Of a stretch of DNA of 64,000 nt, positions 1-6,754 are shown in pieces; the stretch's first letter is position 1, and every line of letters begins with the position of its first letter. Origin of the DNA: Oscillospiraceae bacterium. Its GTDB lineage: Bacteria; Bacillota; Clostridia; Oscillospirales; CAG-272. Under the pieces are notes generated by a model that was not told the DNA's origin, did no database searches, and was given only the letters and a program-made list of their open reading frames with translations. A program made the position numbers and the translations under genes. The stretch lies in contig SVUJ01000009.1 in NCBI GenBank assembly GCA_015063305.1, positions 1-64,000 of the forward strand, given 5' to 3'.

Positions 1-189
1 AACCGATTCAAAGTAAAAGATCTCTTTTATTGGTATTAAAAACGTTTCTTCATCTTTTTTTCCTGCCACAGTCAATCCAACGGCAGATATCTTTGAAACA
101 ATATCATTAATCTCATTTGTCATTTTTTCGCAAGCGATAGATATTTCAGTTTCCTTTATATTGGGGTCTTCAATAATTGTAACCTTCAA
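1..189 (-). CDS. LytTR-family transcriptional regulator, N-terminal part (cut by window edge)
   Basis: Reads in one open frame from a TTG start to the window edge (63 residues visible). The start is preceded at good spacing by a GGGAG ribosome site. The visible sequence (MKVTIIEDPNIKETEISIAC, then an internal FLIPIKEIFYFESV stretch) has the look of the small stand-alone LytTR regulators of Firmicutes. In these a short N-terminal segment precedes the LytTR DNA-binding domain, and the gene often sits beside a DUF3021 membrane protein. The DNA-binding half lies outside the window, so the family call rests on the N-terminal pattern only. Confidence 0.6.
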   Translation of the reverse strand, partial: MKVTIIEDPNIKETEISIACEKMTNEINDIVSKISAVGLTVAGKKDEETFLIPIKEIFYFESV

Positions 190-220
190 AAAAACATCTC
201 CCTTCCTTTGTTGTAGCTTT

Positions 221-249
221 ATTATACAAGACTTAAAAATAAAAATCAA
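221..249 (-). promoter_or_regulatory. Sigma-A promoter for the LytTR regulator
   Basis: On the minus strand TTGATT and TATAAT are separated by exactly 17 bp, about 30 bp upstream of the LytTR start. Confidence 0.7.
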
Positions 250-310
250 GCGGTTTTTCTTGTCTTACAAATATACGAGGGTAAGATGCATTTTAAGAGC
301 TTTTTTGGTG

Positions 311-349
311 TAAAAAAGATTGGCGCACCTGCTTTATCGCAGGTACGCC
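311..349 (-). terminator. Rho-independent terminator
   Basis: Stem of about 11 bp (GGCGYACCTGC with its complement, 6-nt loop, one mismatch). On the minus strand it is followed by ATCTTTTTTA. It ends transcription of the small membrane-protein gene to its right. Confidence 0.75.
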
Positions 350-449
350 AAGGGTATCCTTTGCTTTGTAAAAGGGCTATAAAAAATATTTTTGCCGTTT
401 TGCTTACGGGATTTGAACCTAACGAGTTTTATATGATACAAACAACGTA

Positions 450-692
450 TTACTTCAGCTTATTGCGTATTATAAAAATCCAAACCGCCGAAAGAATCAA
501 GGATAAGATTAAATAGAGTATATACGGTAAGTCTATCACGCGTGTGAAAAACGAATCAAATCCATTAAAAATACAATCGATAGCGATGCAACAAACATTG
601 CAAAGACAAAAACCGAACAAGAGAACTATAAAAAATTGCAAAAACAATACAATGTAGTTTTCTCTTGTTTTACTGTTATTTTTCTTTTTCAT
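450..692 (-). CDS. Small two-TM membrane protein of unknown function
   Basis: 80 residues from the ATG that follows AAAGGTGGTGAG; a longer in-frame reading to 740 lacks a ribosome site. A basic Lys/Asn-rich N-terminus is followed by two hydrophobic segments (about 14-38 and 54-74) with several Cys between, and a basic end. This is typical of small Firmicutes integral membrane proteins. It has its own promoter and terminator and lies between the LytTR gene and the integration scar. I do not recognise the family. Confidence 0.65.
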   Translation of the reverse strand: MKKKNNSKTRENYIVLFLQFFIVLLFGFCLCNVCCIAIDCIFNGFDSFFTRVIDLPYILYLILSLILSAVWIFIIRNKLK

Positions 693-722
693 TTGCTCAC
701 CACCTTTCTCCTTGATGCATAA

Positions 723-751
723 ATTATACCATAAAACCAAGCGGTTTTCAA
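723..751 (-). promoter_or_regulatory. Sigma-A promoter for the small membrane protein
   Basis: Minus strand TTGAAA, 17-bp spacer, TATAAT, about 30 bp upstream of the ribosome site. Confidence 0.7.
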
Positions 752-766
752 CCTTAAAACAAAACT

Positions 767-794
767 TGTAGGGACAGGCGTTTTCGACTGTCCG
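767..794. repeat. Solo REP-like palindromic arm
   Basis: Starts TGTAGGGACAGGCG and contains the hairpin GGACAG...CTGTCC. The TGTAGGG head is shared with the REP palindromes at 57299-57415, but the body differs, so this is a third, degenerate family member. Confidence 0.4.
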
Positions 795-827
795 TTTACC
801 TCACAATATTGCTCGGTAGTCGCATAG

Positions 828-849
828 TCTTGACTAACTTTTGACTAAC
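828..849 (+). repeat. Tandem 11-bp repeats outside the element (arm-type integrase sites of a lost element?)
   Basis: TCTTGACTAAC followed directly by TTTTGACTAAC. The same 11-mer pair occurs at both ends of the integrated element (1284-1305 and 20890-20911). This third pair lies 350 bp outside the left attachment repeat, so it probably belongs to a previous or tandem copy that has decayed. Confidence 0.6.
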
Positions 850-916
850 TTCAGACCTACTTTTGACCCTCTTCCGGCTAACAATCGGTGAAATTTGAAA
901 GACCCGCCACCATAGC

Positions 917-944
917 GGTAGGGGAGGGGCTTGCTCCTCCCGCC
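917..944. repeat. Solo REP-like arm
   Basis: GGTAGGGGAGGGGCTTGC with complementary CCTCCC. It begins with the GGTAGGGG head that also starts the REP arm at 27764, but the rest differs. It lies in the scrambled flank of the element. Confidence 0.35.
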
Positions 945-1089
945 CTCACGACCTTCCGCAGCAGTCGCATAGTCGCGCTGTGTCGCTCGATACGCTCGCT
1001 TCTTGCGCTCCTTGCTTTGTGCCGTCAACTGTTGCCAAAACGATACTCAATCGTTTTGGCTTAGGTTGCAAGTTATTCGCCCGACATTC

Positions 1090-1164
1090 CGCTAAAAAGC
1101 GGAGGTCAAGCCTTCGTACCGAAGGCGGTGAGGTTCAAACCCCACCCGCCGTAGACGGCAACCA
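1090..1164 (+). pseudogene. tRNA-like remnant in the integration scar
   Basis: Contains a variable-arm-like hairpin (GCCTTCG/CGAAGGC), then GTGAGGTTCAAACCCCAC, a T-arm almost identical to that of the initiator tRNA at 21018-21095, and ends ACGGCAACCA. The upstream part folds CCGC/GCGG with a 6-nt loop and no proper anticodon arm, so it is not a functional tRNA. It could be a decayed attachment-site tRNA or a coincidental mosaic. Confidence 0.3.
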
Positions 1165-1207
1165 AAGCAAAAAGGATACCCGAATGGGTATCCTTTGCTT
1201 TGGTTGC
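1158..1207. repeat. Near-perfect inverted repeat abutting the left attachment site
   Basis: Arms of 24 and 22 nt (GCAACCAAAGC...GATACCC and its complement, differing by a 2-nt indel) around a GAAT loop. The outer end includes the tRNA 3' terminus (ggttgc). The right-arm core GGGTATCCTTTGCTTT also occurs at 352-367, which links the two halves of the left flank. Confidence 0.65.
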
Positions 1208-1246
1208 GGAGGTGGGATTTGAACCTCACGACCTCCGGGTTATGAG
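1201..1246. repeat. attL: displaced 3' end of tRNA-fMet
   Basis: 46 bp identical to the 3' half of tRNA-fMet, from the CCA end into the anticodon loop. Identity stops abruptly on both sides, marking the outer boundary of the element. Confidence 0.9.
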
Positions 1247-1283
1247 TGCATAGGAAATCTAATATTTATAAGGGTTGCGCGAG

Positions 1284-1305
1284 TTTTGACTAACTTATGA
1301 CAAAC
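1284..1305 (+). repeat. Integrase arm-type site pair near attL
   Basis: TTTTGACTAAC followed by the degenerate TTATGACAAAC. The pair overlaps the end of the integrase gene and mirrors the perfect tandem pair near attR. Confidence 0.55.
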
Positions 1306-2305
1306 TATTGAGCTTTTCAAAATCGCTTTTATTACGAGATTCACTTATATGGGTGTAGATCTCAAGAGTAGTTTTTATATCTGCGTGGCCGAGAAGTTTT
1401 TGAGCTGATTTGGCAGATATCTCGTTTTCGTATAGCATTGTGGCATAGGCATGTCTTAGTTGATGCGGTGTAATTGTTACTCCGCTTTCTTTGCAGTACC
1501 GTTCCCAAGCTCTCCGGTATGCCTGTTCGGTCATTGGTTCTTCGCCACCGAAGATATATCCTTGTTTGTCTTTTAAAATTGGTATCAGACAATCCAGGAG
1601 ATAAACGTTCCTGTTTCCGGCCCTGGTCTTTGTATCTTTAATTTCTGGTCTGTTGCTTTCAAAATAAATAGAGTTTTGAATATGTATTACCTTGTTTTCA
1701 AAGTCTATATTTTCGGATCTAAGCGCCAGAGCTTCTCCACGTCTTATCCCGGTGAAGAGGATCAGATAGGCGAAGTGTCCAAAATGACAGTCTATGCTGT
1801 CTTTTACTTTTTGGATCTCCGTTTCATTTGGCAGCTCTCGCTCGGTTCTTTTAAGACCGTTGGGGAGCTTGACATAGTCGCAAGGGTTTGATTTTATTTG
1901 CTTTTTTATTATAGCATAATCAAATATCATTGATACTACGTCCAGGGCGGTTTTTACTGTCTTATAGGCATAGCCTTTTTTGCATAGTTGGTTTATATAG
2001 AGCTGTACGTCTGATTGCTGGATTACGTTTATTTTTGTATCTCCAAATTCTTCTATAGCTCTATTGTAGTGCGCGTTGTAACCTTGCCACGTTTTGTATG
2101 CGATTTCTTCTCGGTGTTCTTCTTTCCATTCTTCTGCTATCTCTTTAAAAAAGCTGTTTCTTGCTAACCTTTCGGTATATTCAAGCATTTGTCTTTCAAT
2201 GTCTCTGATAGCAGCCTTTTGTGTTTTTGCTGTTGAATAGAAGCTTTTTTTAATTCCGTTTATACTTTTTACCTTTACCCATCTGCCGTCGCTCCTTTGT
2301 TTCAT
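1295..2305 (-). CDS. int: Tyrosine recombinase / phage integrase
   Basis: Catalyses site-specific integration and excision at the tRNA-fMet site. Numbering from an upstream in-frame ATG at 2311: an N-terminal arm-binding AP2-like region (1-45), a SAM-like core-binding domain (about 50-145) and a catalytic domain. Catalytic residues visible are R190 (TGIRRGE), H283 and R286 (PHQLRH), H309 (LLGH) and nucleophile Y319 (EIYTH). I chose the second Met because AAAGG lies 6 nt before it; the first ATG directly abuts that site. The gene is adjacent to attL, the displaced tRNA fragment, rather than to the intact tRNA. Full length for the family (336 residues), no sign of decay. Confidence 0.95.
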   Translation of the reverse strand: MKQRSDGRWVKVKSINGIKKSFYSTAKTQKAAIRDIERQMLEYTERLARNSFFKEIAEEWKEEHREEIAYKTWQGYNAHYNRAIEEFGDTKINVIQQSDVQLYINQLCKKGYAYKTVKTALDVVSMIFDYAIIKKQIKSNPCDYVKLPNGLKRTERELPNETEIQKVKDSIDCHFGHFAYLILFTGIRRGEALALRSENIDFENKVIHIQNSIYFESNRPEIKDTKTRAGNRNVYLLDCLIPILKDKQGYIFGGEEPMTEQAYRRAWERYCKESGVTITPHQLRHAYATMLYENEISAKSAQKLLGHADIKTTLEIYTHISESRNKSDFEKLNSLS

Positions 2306-2330
2306 AGGCATCCTTTCTTTTTTTATATTT

Positions 2331-2360
2331 CTCCCTCAAGCTGAGGGGATTTTTTATTTT
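2331..2360. terminator. Weak hairpin with T-run between integrase and nuclease-like gene
   Basis: CCCTC-aagct-GAGGG followed on the plus strand by GATTTTTTATTTT. Genes here run leftward, so its T-run faces the opposite way. It may stop antisense transcription from the left flank. Confidence 0.35.
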
Positions 2361-3265
2361 AGTGGAATATCGTGCTTTCTGCAGAGCTCGGTGAGCTTCT
2401 CGGTGATGTTGACGTCATCGGTATGCTCAAGGTATTCGAATTTTATATTCGGCTCTGAGCTGAAGGCTTCGATTTTCTTCTTTTTCTTCTCGATATATTC
2501 CTCGTCGGTTCTGCCGAAGTACTCTATGTATAGACCGTAATCGGGAAGATAAAAGTCCGGGTAGTACTTCTTTTTGTTGTGGCATACGTATTCGGGTTCG
2601 TATACGTGCCAGATACGGTTGGCATAAAGAAAATCGTCTATCTCTCGTTCAGACTTGGACCTTACGTAGTCGCCATCGTTGCATCGGTACGGCTTTTTGT
2701 TCTTCTGTCTGAAGTCGGTATTTGTAAATTGGTCTTGCTCGGAGCTGTTTTCGGGTTCTTCCGATTCGGATCCGCGCTGTGTACTTGCATATTTTTGGAT
2801 TATTTCTTCGTTTGGAGTATGATCTGATTCTGCAATTTTTTCTAAAAAAGTTTTAGCTTTATTACGTGCATCGCTTACAAAATATTTTTCTTTAAGTATT
2901 TCCGATACCGCTATAAGGCGAATAGAATTAAATTCTTGTTCGCTTTTGTTTTCGGAAAAGATGATATTATCTATTAATTCTTGATGGAAACTTGATACTG
3001 TTTCAAAATTTTTTATTTTTGCAAAAGGTAGCTCTTTTTTTAAAACAGGTATTCTGTTTAAGCAATCTTCGCAAAAATATTTACCGTATGAGTGTTTATC
3101 GCATATGCAGCATTTTGTACTATTTAGCCATTCTTCGTAGGCTTTCTTTTCTGCTAATAGTTGTTTTTCTTTTTCTTTTTCTTCTTTGTATTCTTTTATG
3201 GCGTGTACTGTTAGGAAAATGAGTATAGAAAAGAAGAAAAGTATGGTTAATATTGCTAATCCCAT
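2354..3265 (-). CDS. Membrane-anchored zinc-ribbon protein with PD-(D/E)XK-like nuclease domain
   Basis: 303 residues. Residues 3-21 form a TM helix, followed by a charged coiled stretch (24-45) and a four-Cys zinc knuckle (C52, C55, C65, C68). After a low-complexity linker (165-190) comes a C-terminal domain with VRSKSEREI (E206/E208), YYPDFYL (D237) and YIEYFG (E248). That spacing matches restriction-endonuclease-like folds found as tails on some helicases, although the usual Lys of the E-x-K signature is replaced by Phe, so activity is uncertain. The protein would sit at the inner membrane with the nuclease in the cytoplasm. It lies in the repressor-side arm next to a lipoprotein gene, where lysogeny-conversion genes usually are. 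Exclusion of competing phage or plasmid DNA is a reasonable guess, not shown. Confidence 0.6.
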   Translation of the reverse strand: MGLAILTILFFFSILIFLTVHAIKEYKEEKEKEKQLLAEKKAYEEWLNSTKCCICDKHSYGKYFCEDCLNRIPVLKKELPFAKIKNFETVSSFHQELIDNIIFSENKSEQEFNSIRLIAVSEILKEKYFVSDARNKAKTFLEKIAESDHTPNEEIIQKYASTQRGSESEEPENSSEQDQFTNTDFRQKNKKPYRCNDGDYVRSKSEREIDDFLYANRIWHVYEPEYVCHNKKKYYPDFYLPDYGLYIEYFGRTDEEYIEKKKKKIEAFSSEPNIKFEYLEHTDDVNITEKLTELCRKHDIPLK

Positions 3266-3274
3266 TTTAATTCC

Positions 3275-3298
3275 TATCTGACGTCGAGTTTAAACCGT
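3275..3298 (-). repeat. 24-bp leader motif, copy 1 (upstream of nuclease-like gene)
   Basis: Minus strand, contains CTCGACGTCAGATA, about 10 bp upstream of the start codon region. It matches 22 of 24 positions of the copy upstream of the lipoprotein gene. Confidence 0.7.
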
Positions 3299-3309
3299 TT
3301 AGTTCTTGA

Positions 3310-4086
3310 TTATTTATAACATTCATAACTTACCTTGATATTCTTGAAATGAATTATATTTTGAGTATTGTCTGTTACGAACGCAAGTCTTATTTGGTCG
3401 TTTTTTAGATCTGATATTGAAGACGAATATGTAATGGTTCTTGTGTCTGCTGTTTTGTTTGTTGTGTTGTCATTTAAAACTGTTCCATAGTTGTTGTTGT
3501 TTATTATTGCTATTTGGTATTTGGGAGCTCCCATATATCCGATGTCCCAAAGAACGTCATAATCTTTTTCGTATTTAACTTCATATGTAACTGTTATTTT
3601 CATTTTGTAGCCTAAGGTTTCAAGTTTTTGCATATCAAAACCGTTAGGGGTTATATAATAATATGCGCTGTAGTTTATGTCGGATAAAAATTTTATCGAG
3701 CAATCTTTGCATCCTGCGGTATTCTTTATTCTTAACCATTTTGCATAGAAAGTAGAATCTTTTTCTATTGATATTGGTAGTACTACAGCGTTTGTTAGAC
3801 TTTCGTCATAATACCAACCTTCAAATAGGTGATTTTCTTTTGTTATAGTTGGTATTGAATTTAGTTGAGATCCCTTTTTTGCAGTTACAGGAGATATATT
3901 TGAGCCACCGTTTGTTTGAAAATTAATAGTATGATATACTGTTTTTTTTACTTCCTCGGGTGAATTTATGTTTTTTGTAGTTTCTTTGGGGTTGCTTTTT
4001 GGATGTGGGACAGATACTTCGTCCTCGCATGAGATTATACTGAATACAAAAATTAATATTAACAGTAACGCTATAAATTTTTTCAT
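3310..4086 (-). CDS. Secreted lipoprotein with InlB-type (Flg_new) repeat
   Basis: 258 residues with a lipoprotein signal: Lys-rich start, hydrophobic core, and lipobox FSIISC with C20 as the acylation site. A linker (22-48) is followed by an InlB B-repeat/Listeria-Bacteroides repeat at about 50-117, with the typical TNGG...FEGWY...FYAKW pattern, then a beta-rich C-terminal domain (120-258) that I do not recognise. Exposed on the outer face of the membrane. It lies between repressor and nuclease-like genes and has the same upstream 24-bp leader as the latter. It may alter the host surface during lysogeny (inference). Confidence 0.75.
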   Translation of the reverse strand: MKKFIALLLILIFVFSIISCEDEVSVPHPKSNPKETTKNINSPEEVKKTVYHTINFQTNGGSNISPVTAKKGSQLNSIPTITKENHLFEGWYYDESLTNAVVLPISIEKDSTFYAKWLRIKNTAGCKDCSIKFLSDINYSAYYYITPNGFDMQKLETLGYKMKITVTYEVKYEKDYDVLWDIGYMGAPKYQIAIINNNNYGTVLNDNTTNKTADTRTITYSSSISDLKNDQIRLAFVTDNTQNIIHFKNIKVSYECYK

Positions 4087-4097
4087 GTCTTTTCCTT

Positions 4098-4121
4098 TAT
4101 CTGACGTGGAGCTTAAACCGT
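4098..4121 (-). repeat. 24-bp leader motif, copy 2 (upstream of lipoprotein gene)
   Basis: Contains CTCCACGTCAGATA on the minus strand, just upstream of the lipoprotein ribosome site. It differs from copy 1 at two positions. Confidence 0.7.
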
Positions 4122-4127
4122 CTTTTT

Positions 4128-4724
4128 TTAAAATTTCCTTCTTTGTTCTATTACCTTACCGATAATTTTGACCGGGAGCTGTTCTATCTGCTTGTTAGAA
4201 TAGAACGTTGGCTCGTATTCGGAGTTGAGCGGTATGAGCATGACACCTTCGGGTGTCTTTTTTATTTTCTTACAGGTTGCTTCTTCTCCGTTTACTAAGA
4301 TTATTGCGATATCTCCGTTGTCGATCGTGGATTGAGCTCTGACAATAACGATATCTCCGTTGGTGATGGTTGGTGCCATTGAATCGCCTTTGATTATGAG
4401 CCCAAAGAATTCACCGGTGTTTGCTAAGTCTTCGAATATTTCCTCGTAATCGAGAATGTCCTGTATTGCCGATATCGGTATCCCTGCTGCTACCGTTCCG
4501 AGTACAGGGATTTTTATACCTTTTTGTGTGTGGTTGTTGTCGAGTAACGTATCTGTTGAAACATTTAGTATATTTGCGATTTTAACTATTGTTTTGTTGT
4601 CGGGCTCGTTGCTGTTGTTTTCCCACATAGCAATTGTTGAGCGGGATACGTTTAATTCTTTTGCTAATTTTTCTTGGCTTATTTTATTTTTCTTTCTATA
4701 TGTAGCTAATAATTTGCCATTCAT
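4128..4724 (-). CDS. CI/LexA-type repressor (XRE HTH + S24 peptidase)
   Basis: 198 residues from the ATG behind GAGGTGAT; an upstream in-frame ATG has no ribosome site. The N-terminal XRE helix-turn-helix (about 4-58) contains SQEKLAKEL...SRSTIAMWE. The C-terminal S24/LexA-like domain shows cleavage site A80-G81 (TVAAG), catalytic S115 (GDSMAP) and K152 (TCKK). Such repressors hold prophage early promoters off and self-cleave on RecA-ssDNA, so SOS damage should induce the element. Divergent from the Cro-like gene across three 17-bp operators. Confidence 0.92.
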   Translation of the reverse strand: MNGKLLATYRKKNKISQEKLAKELNVSRSTIAMWENNSNEPDNKTIVKIANILNVSTDTLLDNNHTQKGIKIPVLGTVAAGIPISAIQDILDYEEIFEDLANTGEFFGLIIKGDSMAPTITNGDIVIVRAQSTIDNGDIAIILVNGEEATCKKIKKTPEGVMLIPLNSEYEPTFYSNKQIEQLPVKIIGKVIEQRRKF

Positions 4725-4743
4725 TTTTATCACCTCTGATTTC

Positions 4744-4772
4744 ATTATAACGTCATTTTAATTGACATTCAA
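4744..4772 (-). promoter_or_regulatory. Repressor promoter (PRM-like)
   Basis: Minus strand TTGAAT, 17 bp, TATAAT. The leftmost operator lies in the spacer, which implies autoregulation. Confidence 0.65.
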
Positions 4773-4847
4773 TATTTTTTAAAATATTTTTGTCATTTGT
4801 ATTGACAAACACGAAAGCGTGTGCTATTATTGTCATAGATAATGACA
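4751..4847. promoter_or_regulatory. Three repressor operators, TGTCA-N7-TGACA
   Basis: Three 17-bp dyads: CGTCATTTTAATTGACA (4751-4767), TGTCATTTGTATTGACA (4791-4807) and TGTCATAGATAATGACA (4831-4847). Their starts are exactly 40 bp apart. The first sits in the repressor promoter spacer, the second overlaps the -35 of the early promoter, and the third lies just after its -10. Confidence 0.85.
4802..4830 (+). promoter_or_regulatory. Early rightward promoter (PR-like)
   Basis: TTGACA, 17-bp spacer, TATTAT. Flanked and overlapped by operators, it drives the Cro-like and early genes. Confidence 0.85.
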
Positions 4848-4860
4848 GTTCGGAGGGTTT

Positions 4861-5079
4861 ATGGATATAAAAAGCAAAAGAATGTCAATCAATATGACAC
4901 AAAATGAGTTGTCTGCTCAGGTTGGTGTTTCCAGATCAGCTCTTGCTATGTGGGAAACCGGTAAGGCATACCCGCGGGCAGAGCTACTACCGAAATTAGC
5001 GCAAATATTAAACTGCACAGTAGACGAACTGCTTCAGGGGGAAGGAAAAGATGATGATGGAAAAAGCTGTATTACTTAG
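4861..5079 (+). CDS. Cro-like XRE-family DNA-binding protein
   Basis: 72 residues made almost wholly of one XRE helix-turn-helix (MTQNELSAQV...SRSALAMWETG). The recognition helix resembles that of the divergent repressor (SRSxxAMWE), so both probably bind the same TGTCA-N7-TGACA sites. Good GGAGG ribosome site. First gene of the rightward early operon; its 3' end overlaps the ASCH gene. Expected role: lysis/lysogeny or excision switch. Confidence 0.85.
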   Translation: MDIKSKRMSINMTQNELSAQVGVSRSALAMWETGKAYPRAELLPKLAQILNCTVDELLQGEGKDDDGKSCIT

Positions 5080-5593
5080 TATTCAACCAAAATGGTGTGA
5101 GCTTATAGCGAGTGGTGAAAAGACAATAGAGGTTCGGAAAACGATGCCTAAGATTCATACACCATTTAAAGTGTATATTTATTGTACAAAAGATGAGCCG
5201 CTTTATGATAGTGGCGAAAAGTTTTGGTGTAAAGTTGCAGGTGAATTTGGTAATGGCAAAGTTATAGGAGAATTTATTTGCCGGGGAATGATGGTTCCTC
5301 ATAATTCTCTTAAGCTTATGTCCGAGCAGAGCTGTGTGAGCGAATCGGAACTTCTTGAGTATAGTAAAGGTAAGACTTTATATGGTTGGCGTATTTCGGA
5401 TCTTGTTATTTATGATGCACCAAAGAAGCTCAGTCAATTTAAAAAATTCGGGTTTATGACGGAAGAAGATTGGCTTGCGGCGTTATACCCGAATACACAT
5501 TGTCATTATGAAGCATGGGCAAAAAAGTTTACTATTACAAGATCGCCTCAGAGTTGGTGTTATGTTGTAGAGTTGGAGGAGAAATATGATTAA
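5054..5593 (+). CDS. ASCH-domain protein
   Basis: About 179 residues. The first 30 (LSIQPKWCELIASGEKTIEV, then RKTMP) are the signature start of ASCH/PUA-like domains, which bind RNA or modified nucleotides and are frequent in phage early regions. It ends with a Trp/Tyr-rich segment (SPQSWCYVVELEE) typical of the last strand. Three consecutive ATGs occur; the middle one has the best spacing to AAGGA. Overlaps both neighbours, so it is translationally coupled. Exact role in the element unknown. Confidence 0.8.
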   Translation: MMEKAVLLSIQPKWCELIASGEKTIEVRKTMPKIHTPFKVYIYCTKDEPLYDSGEKFWCKVAGEFGNGKVIGEFICRGMMVPHNSLKLMSEQSCVSESELLEYSKGKTLYGWRISDLVIYDAPKKLSQFKKFGFMTEEDWLAALYPNTHCHYEAWAKKFTITRSPQSWCYVVELEEKYD

Positions 5594-5813
5594 TTTTCTT
5601 ATTGCTGATTCTTTAGCCTTTCGGATTAAAGATCTTCGTTATTGTTCCGACTACGTGCAAGAAGCTCTTGATATTCATGAATCTATTAAAGCGGCGCTTA
5701 ATGATGGAACTATCGGTTTAAAGACCGGTTGGGGTCTTATGAGCGCATTACGCGCCGAAGCTGAGGCTGTCAGAGAGTTTAGAGAGGAGAGAGAAAATGT
5801 TTTGCAGATTTGA
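5586..5813 (+). CDS. Small early protein, unknown
   Basis: 75 residues, mostly helical, with a charged end (AEAEAVREFREERENV). Ribosome site GGAGGAG inside the end of the previous gene, and overlap with the next gene by 17 nt. No recognised domain. Confidence 0.6.
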   Translation: MINFLIADSLAFRIKDLRYCSDYVQEALDIHESIKAALNDGTIGLKTGWGLMSALRAEAEAVREFREERENVLQI

Positions 5814-6126
5814 CGGATTTCATCACGATTGCGAGAGTGAGCTTTGCGCTGATTGTTCTGTATTCTTACAGTGGGAAGAATCAATGCGCAACGTGCGCGA
5901 GATAAAATGGTTTGACCCGAAAGAGGTTCTTCCTTCAGATCGTGATTCTTGTGTTCTTGCGATTGTAAGCGGAGATAAGAGCGGTGTACATCTGAGAAGA
6001 GCTTATGAGCTTGTTGTCTATTCTTCGGATGGCGAATGGTATTCCGACGCTTATCCTGAAATGGAAAATTTAGATGTGCATTGGTGGTGTGAGCTGCCTG
6101 ATGCGCCGGAGGAGAAAGGAAGTTAA
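5797..6126 (+). CDS. DUF551-like early phage protein
   Basis: 109 residues. The N-terminus has a Cys/His cluster (C3, H9-H10, C12, C17, C20) that could bind zinc. The remainder has the W-F-x-P-x-E-x-x-P...VHWWCELPDAPEE layout of DUF551-type proteins found in phages and mobile elements. Good GAGGAGAG ribosome site. Function unknown for the family. Confidence 0.65.
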   Translation: MFCRFDGFHHDCESELCADCSVFLQWEESMRNVREIKWFDPKEVLPSDRDSCVLAIVSGDKSGVHLRRAYELVVYSSDGEWYSDAYPEMENLDVHWWCELPDAPEEKGS

Positions 6127-6128
6127 TT

Positions 6129-6275
6129 ATGTTTTTGAGATTTTTAAAAAAAGTTGCTGATTTTTTTCAGCTGCTTATGCAGATCTTGTTTTTTATTGCT
6201 ATTATTATAGCTTTAATTTTGATTTTGATTATGTTTATTCTTTTGTTGATAAAAATGATTGGTCTTATGCTTTAG
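6129..6275 (+). CDS. 48-residue hydrophobic peptide, one long TM helix
   Basis: Starts at ATG after AGGAAG. A short amphipathic basic N-terminus (MFLRFLKKVADFF) precedes about 30 almost uninterrupted Ile/Leu/Phe/Met residues. It could be a holin-like, accessory assembly, or minor virion peptide; composition alone cannot decide. It is tightly packed between early genes in the same direction, which supports a real gene. Confidence 0.6.
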   Translation: MFLRFLKKVADFFQLLMQILFFIAIIIALILILIMFILLLIKMIGLML

Positions 6276-6293
6276 TTTTGAAGGAGTGTTGAT

Positions 6294-6527
6294 ATGAATA
6301 AATACGTTGTATCATACATAGCCGAGGTCCAGGAAGATCTGGAAGACGGTCTAATCTGCGCGGGAGAACGTATCGAAGCATCGATATTCGATCTTGATGC
6401 GGCAGAATACGTCTGCGCCGAGAGTTTTTTTGAAGCGTATCTTGGAGCTTTGAATAAGCTTGAGGAGCTTTTTGAAGGTAAAGCTGATATCACAATTACA
6501 GGAATTATGTTTGTTCGGAAGGAGTAA
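6294..6527 (+). CDS. Small acidic early protein, unknown
   Basis: 77 residues, acidic. Alternating beta/helix pattern (KYVVSYIAEV...DLDAAEYVCAESFFEAYLGAL) similar in feel to small phage sensor-type domains. Ribosome site AAGGAGTG. No family recognised. Confidence 0.6.
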   Translation: MNKYVVSYIAEVQEDLEDGLICAGERIEASIFDLDAAEYVCAESFFEAYLGALNKLEELFEGKADITITGIMFVRKE

Positions 6528-6532
6528 AAAAA

Positions 6533-6754
6533 ATGCGTGTAGAACGGTTTTATGTTGTATCAGTAACTAATAGTTCGGGTAAAACGAAAACATCTCAAGT
6601 AGGATATAAAACTCTCGAAGCAGCACAAGAATTTTGCCGTAACCGTGCGGATCATCCACAAGAGATATCGCCGCATGAATTTAAATCGATAGTTTACAAA
6701 TACGAGATATCGTATGTTTATGTACCGATAAGGAGTGATTGTAATGGTCTGTAA
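6533..6754 (+). CDS. Small early protein, unknown
   Basis: 73 residues, basic, with a beta-beta-helix-beta feel (ERFYVVSVTNSSGKTKTSQVG, then LEAAQEFCRNRADHP). Ribosome site GGAAGGAG. The length and the VVS...K...LE-A pattern resemble the preceding gene weakly, so the two may be distant paralogues. Confidence 0.55.
   Translation: MRVERFYVVSVTNSSGKTKTSQVGYKTLEAAQEFCRNRADHPQEISPHEFKSIVYKYEISYVYVPIRSDCNGL

Noticed and set aside
834-1222. Two frames (64 and 80 residues) in the left flank
   Set aside because: They read through repeats and the tRNA remnant; no start signals.
4098-4121. LexA/SOS box
   Set aside because: The 24-bp leader motif lacks the CGAAC-N4-GTTCG or similar dyad and is not palindromic enough.
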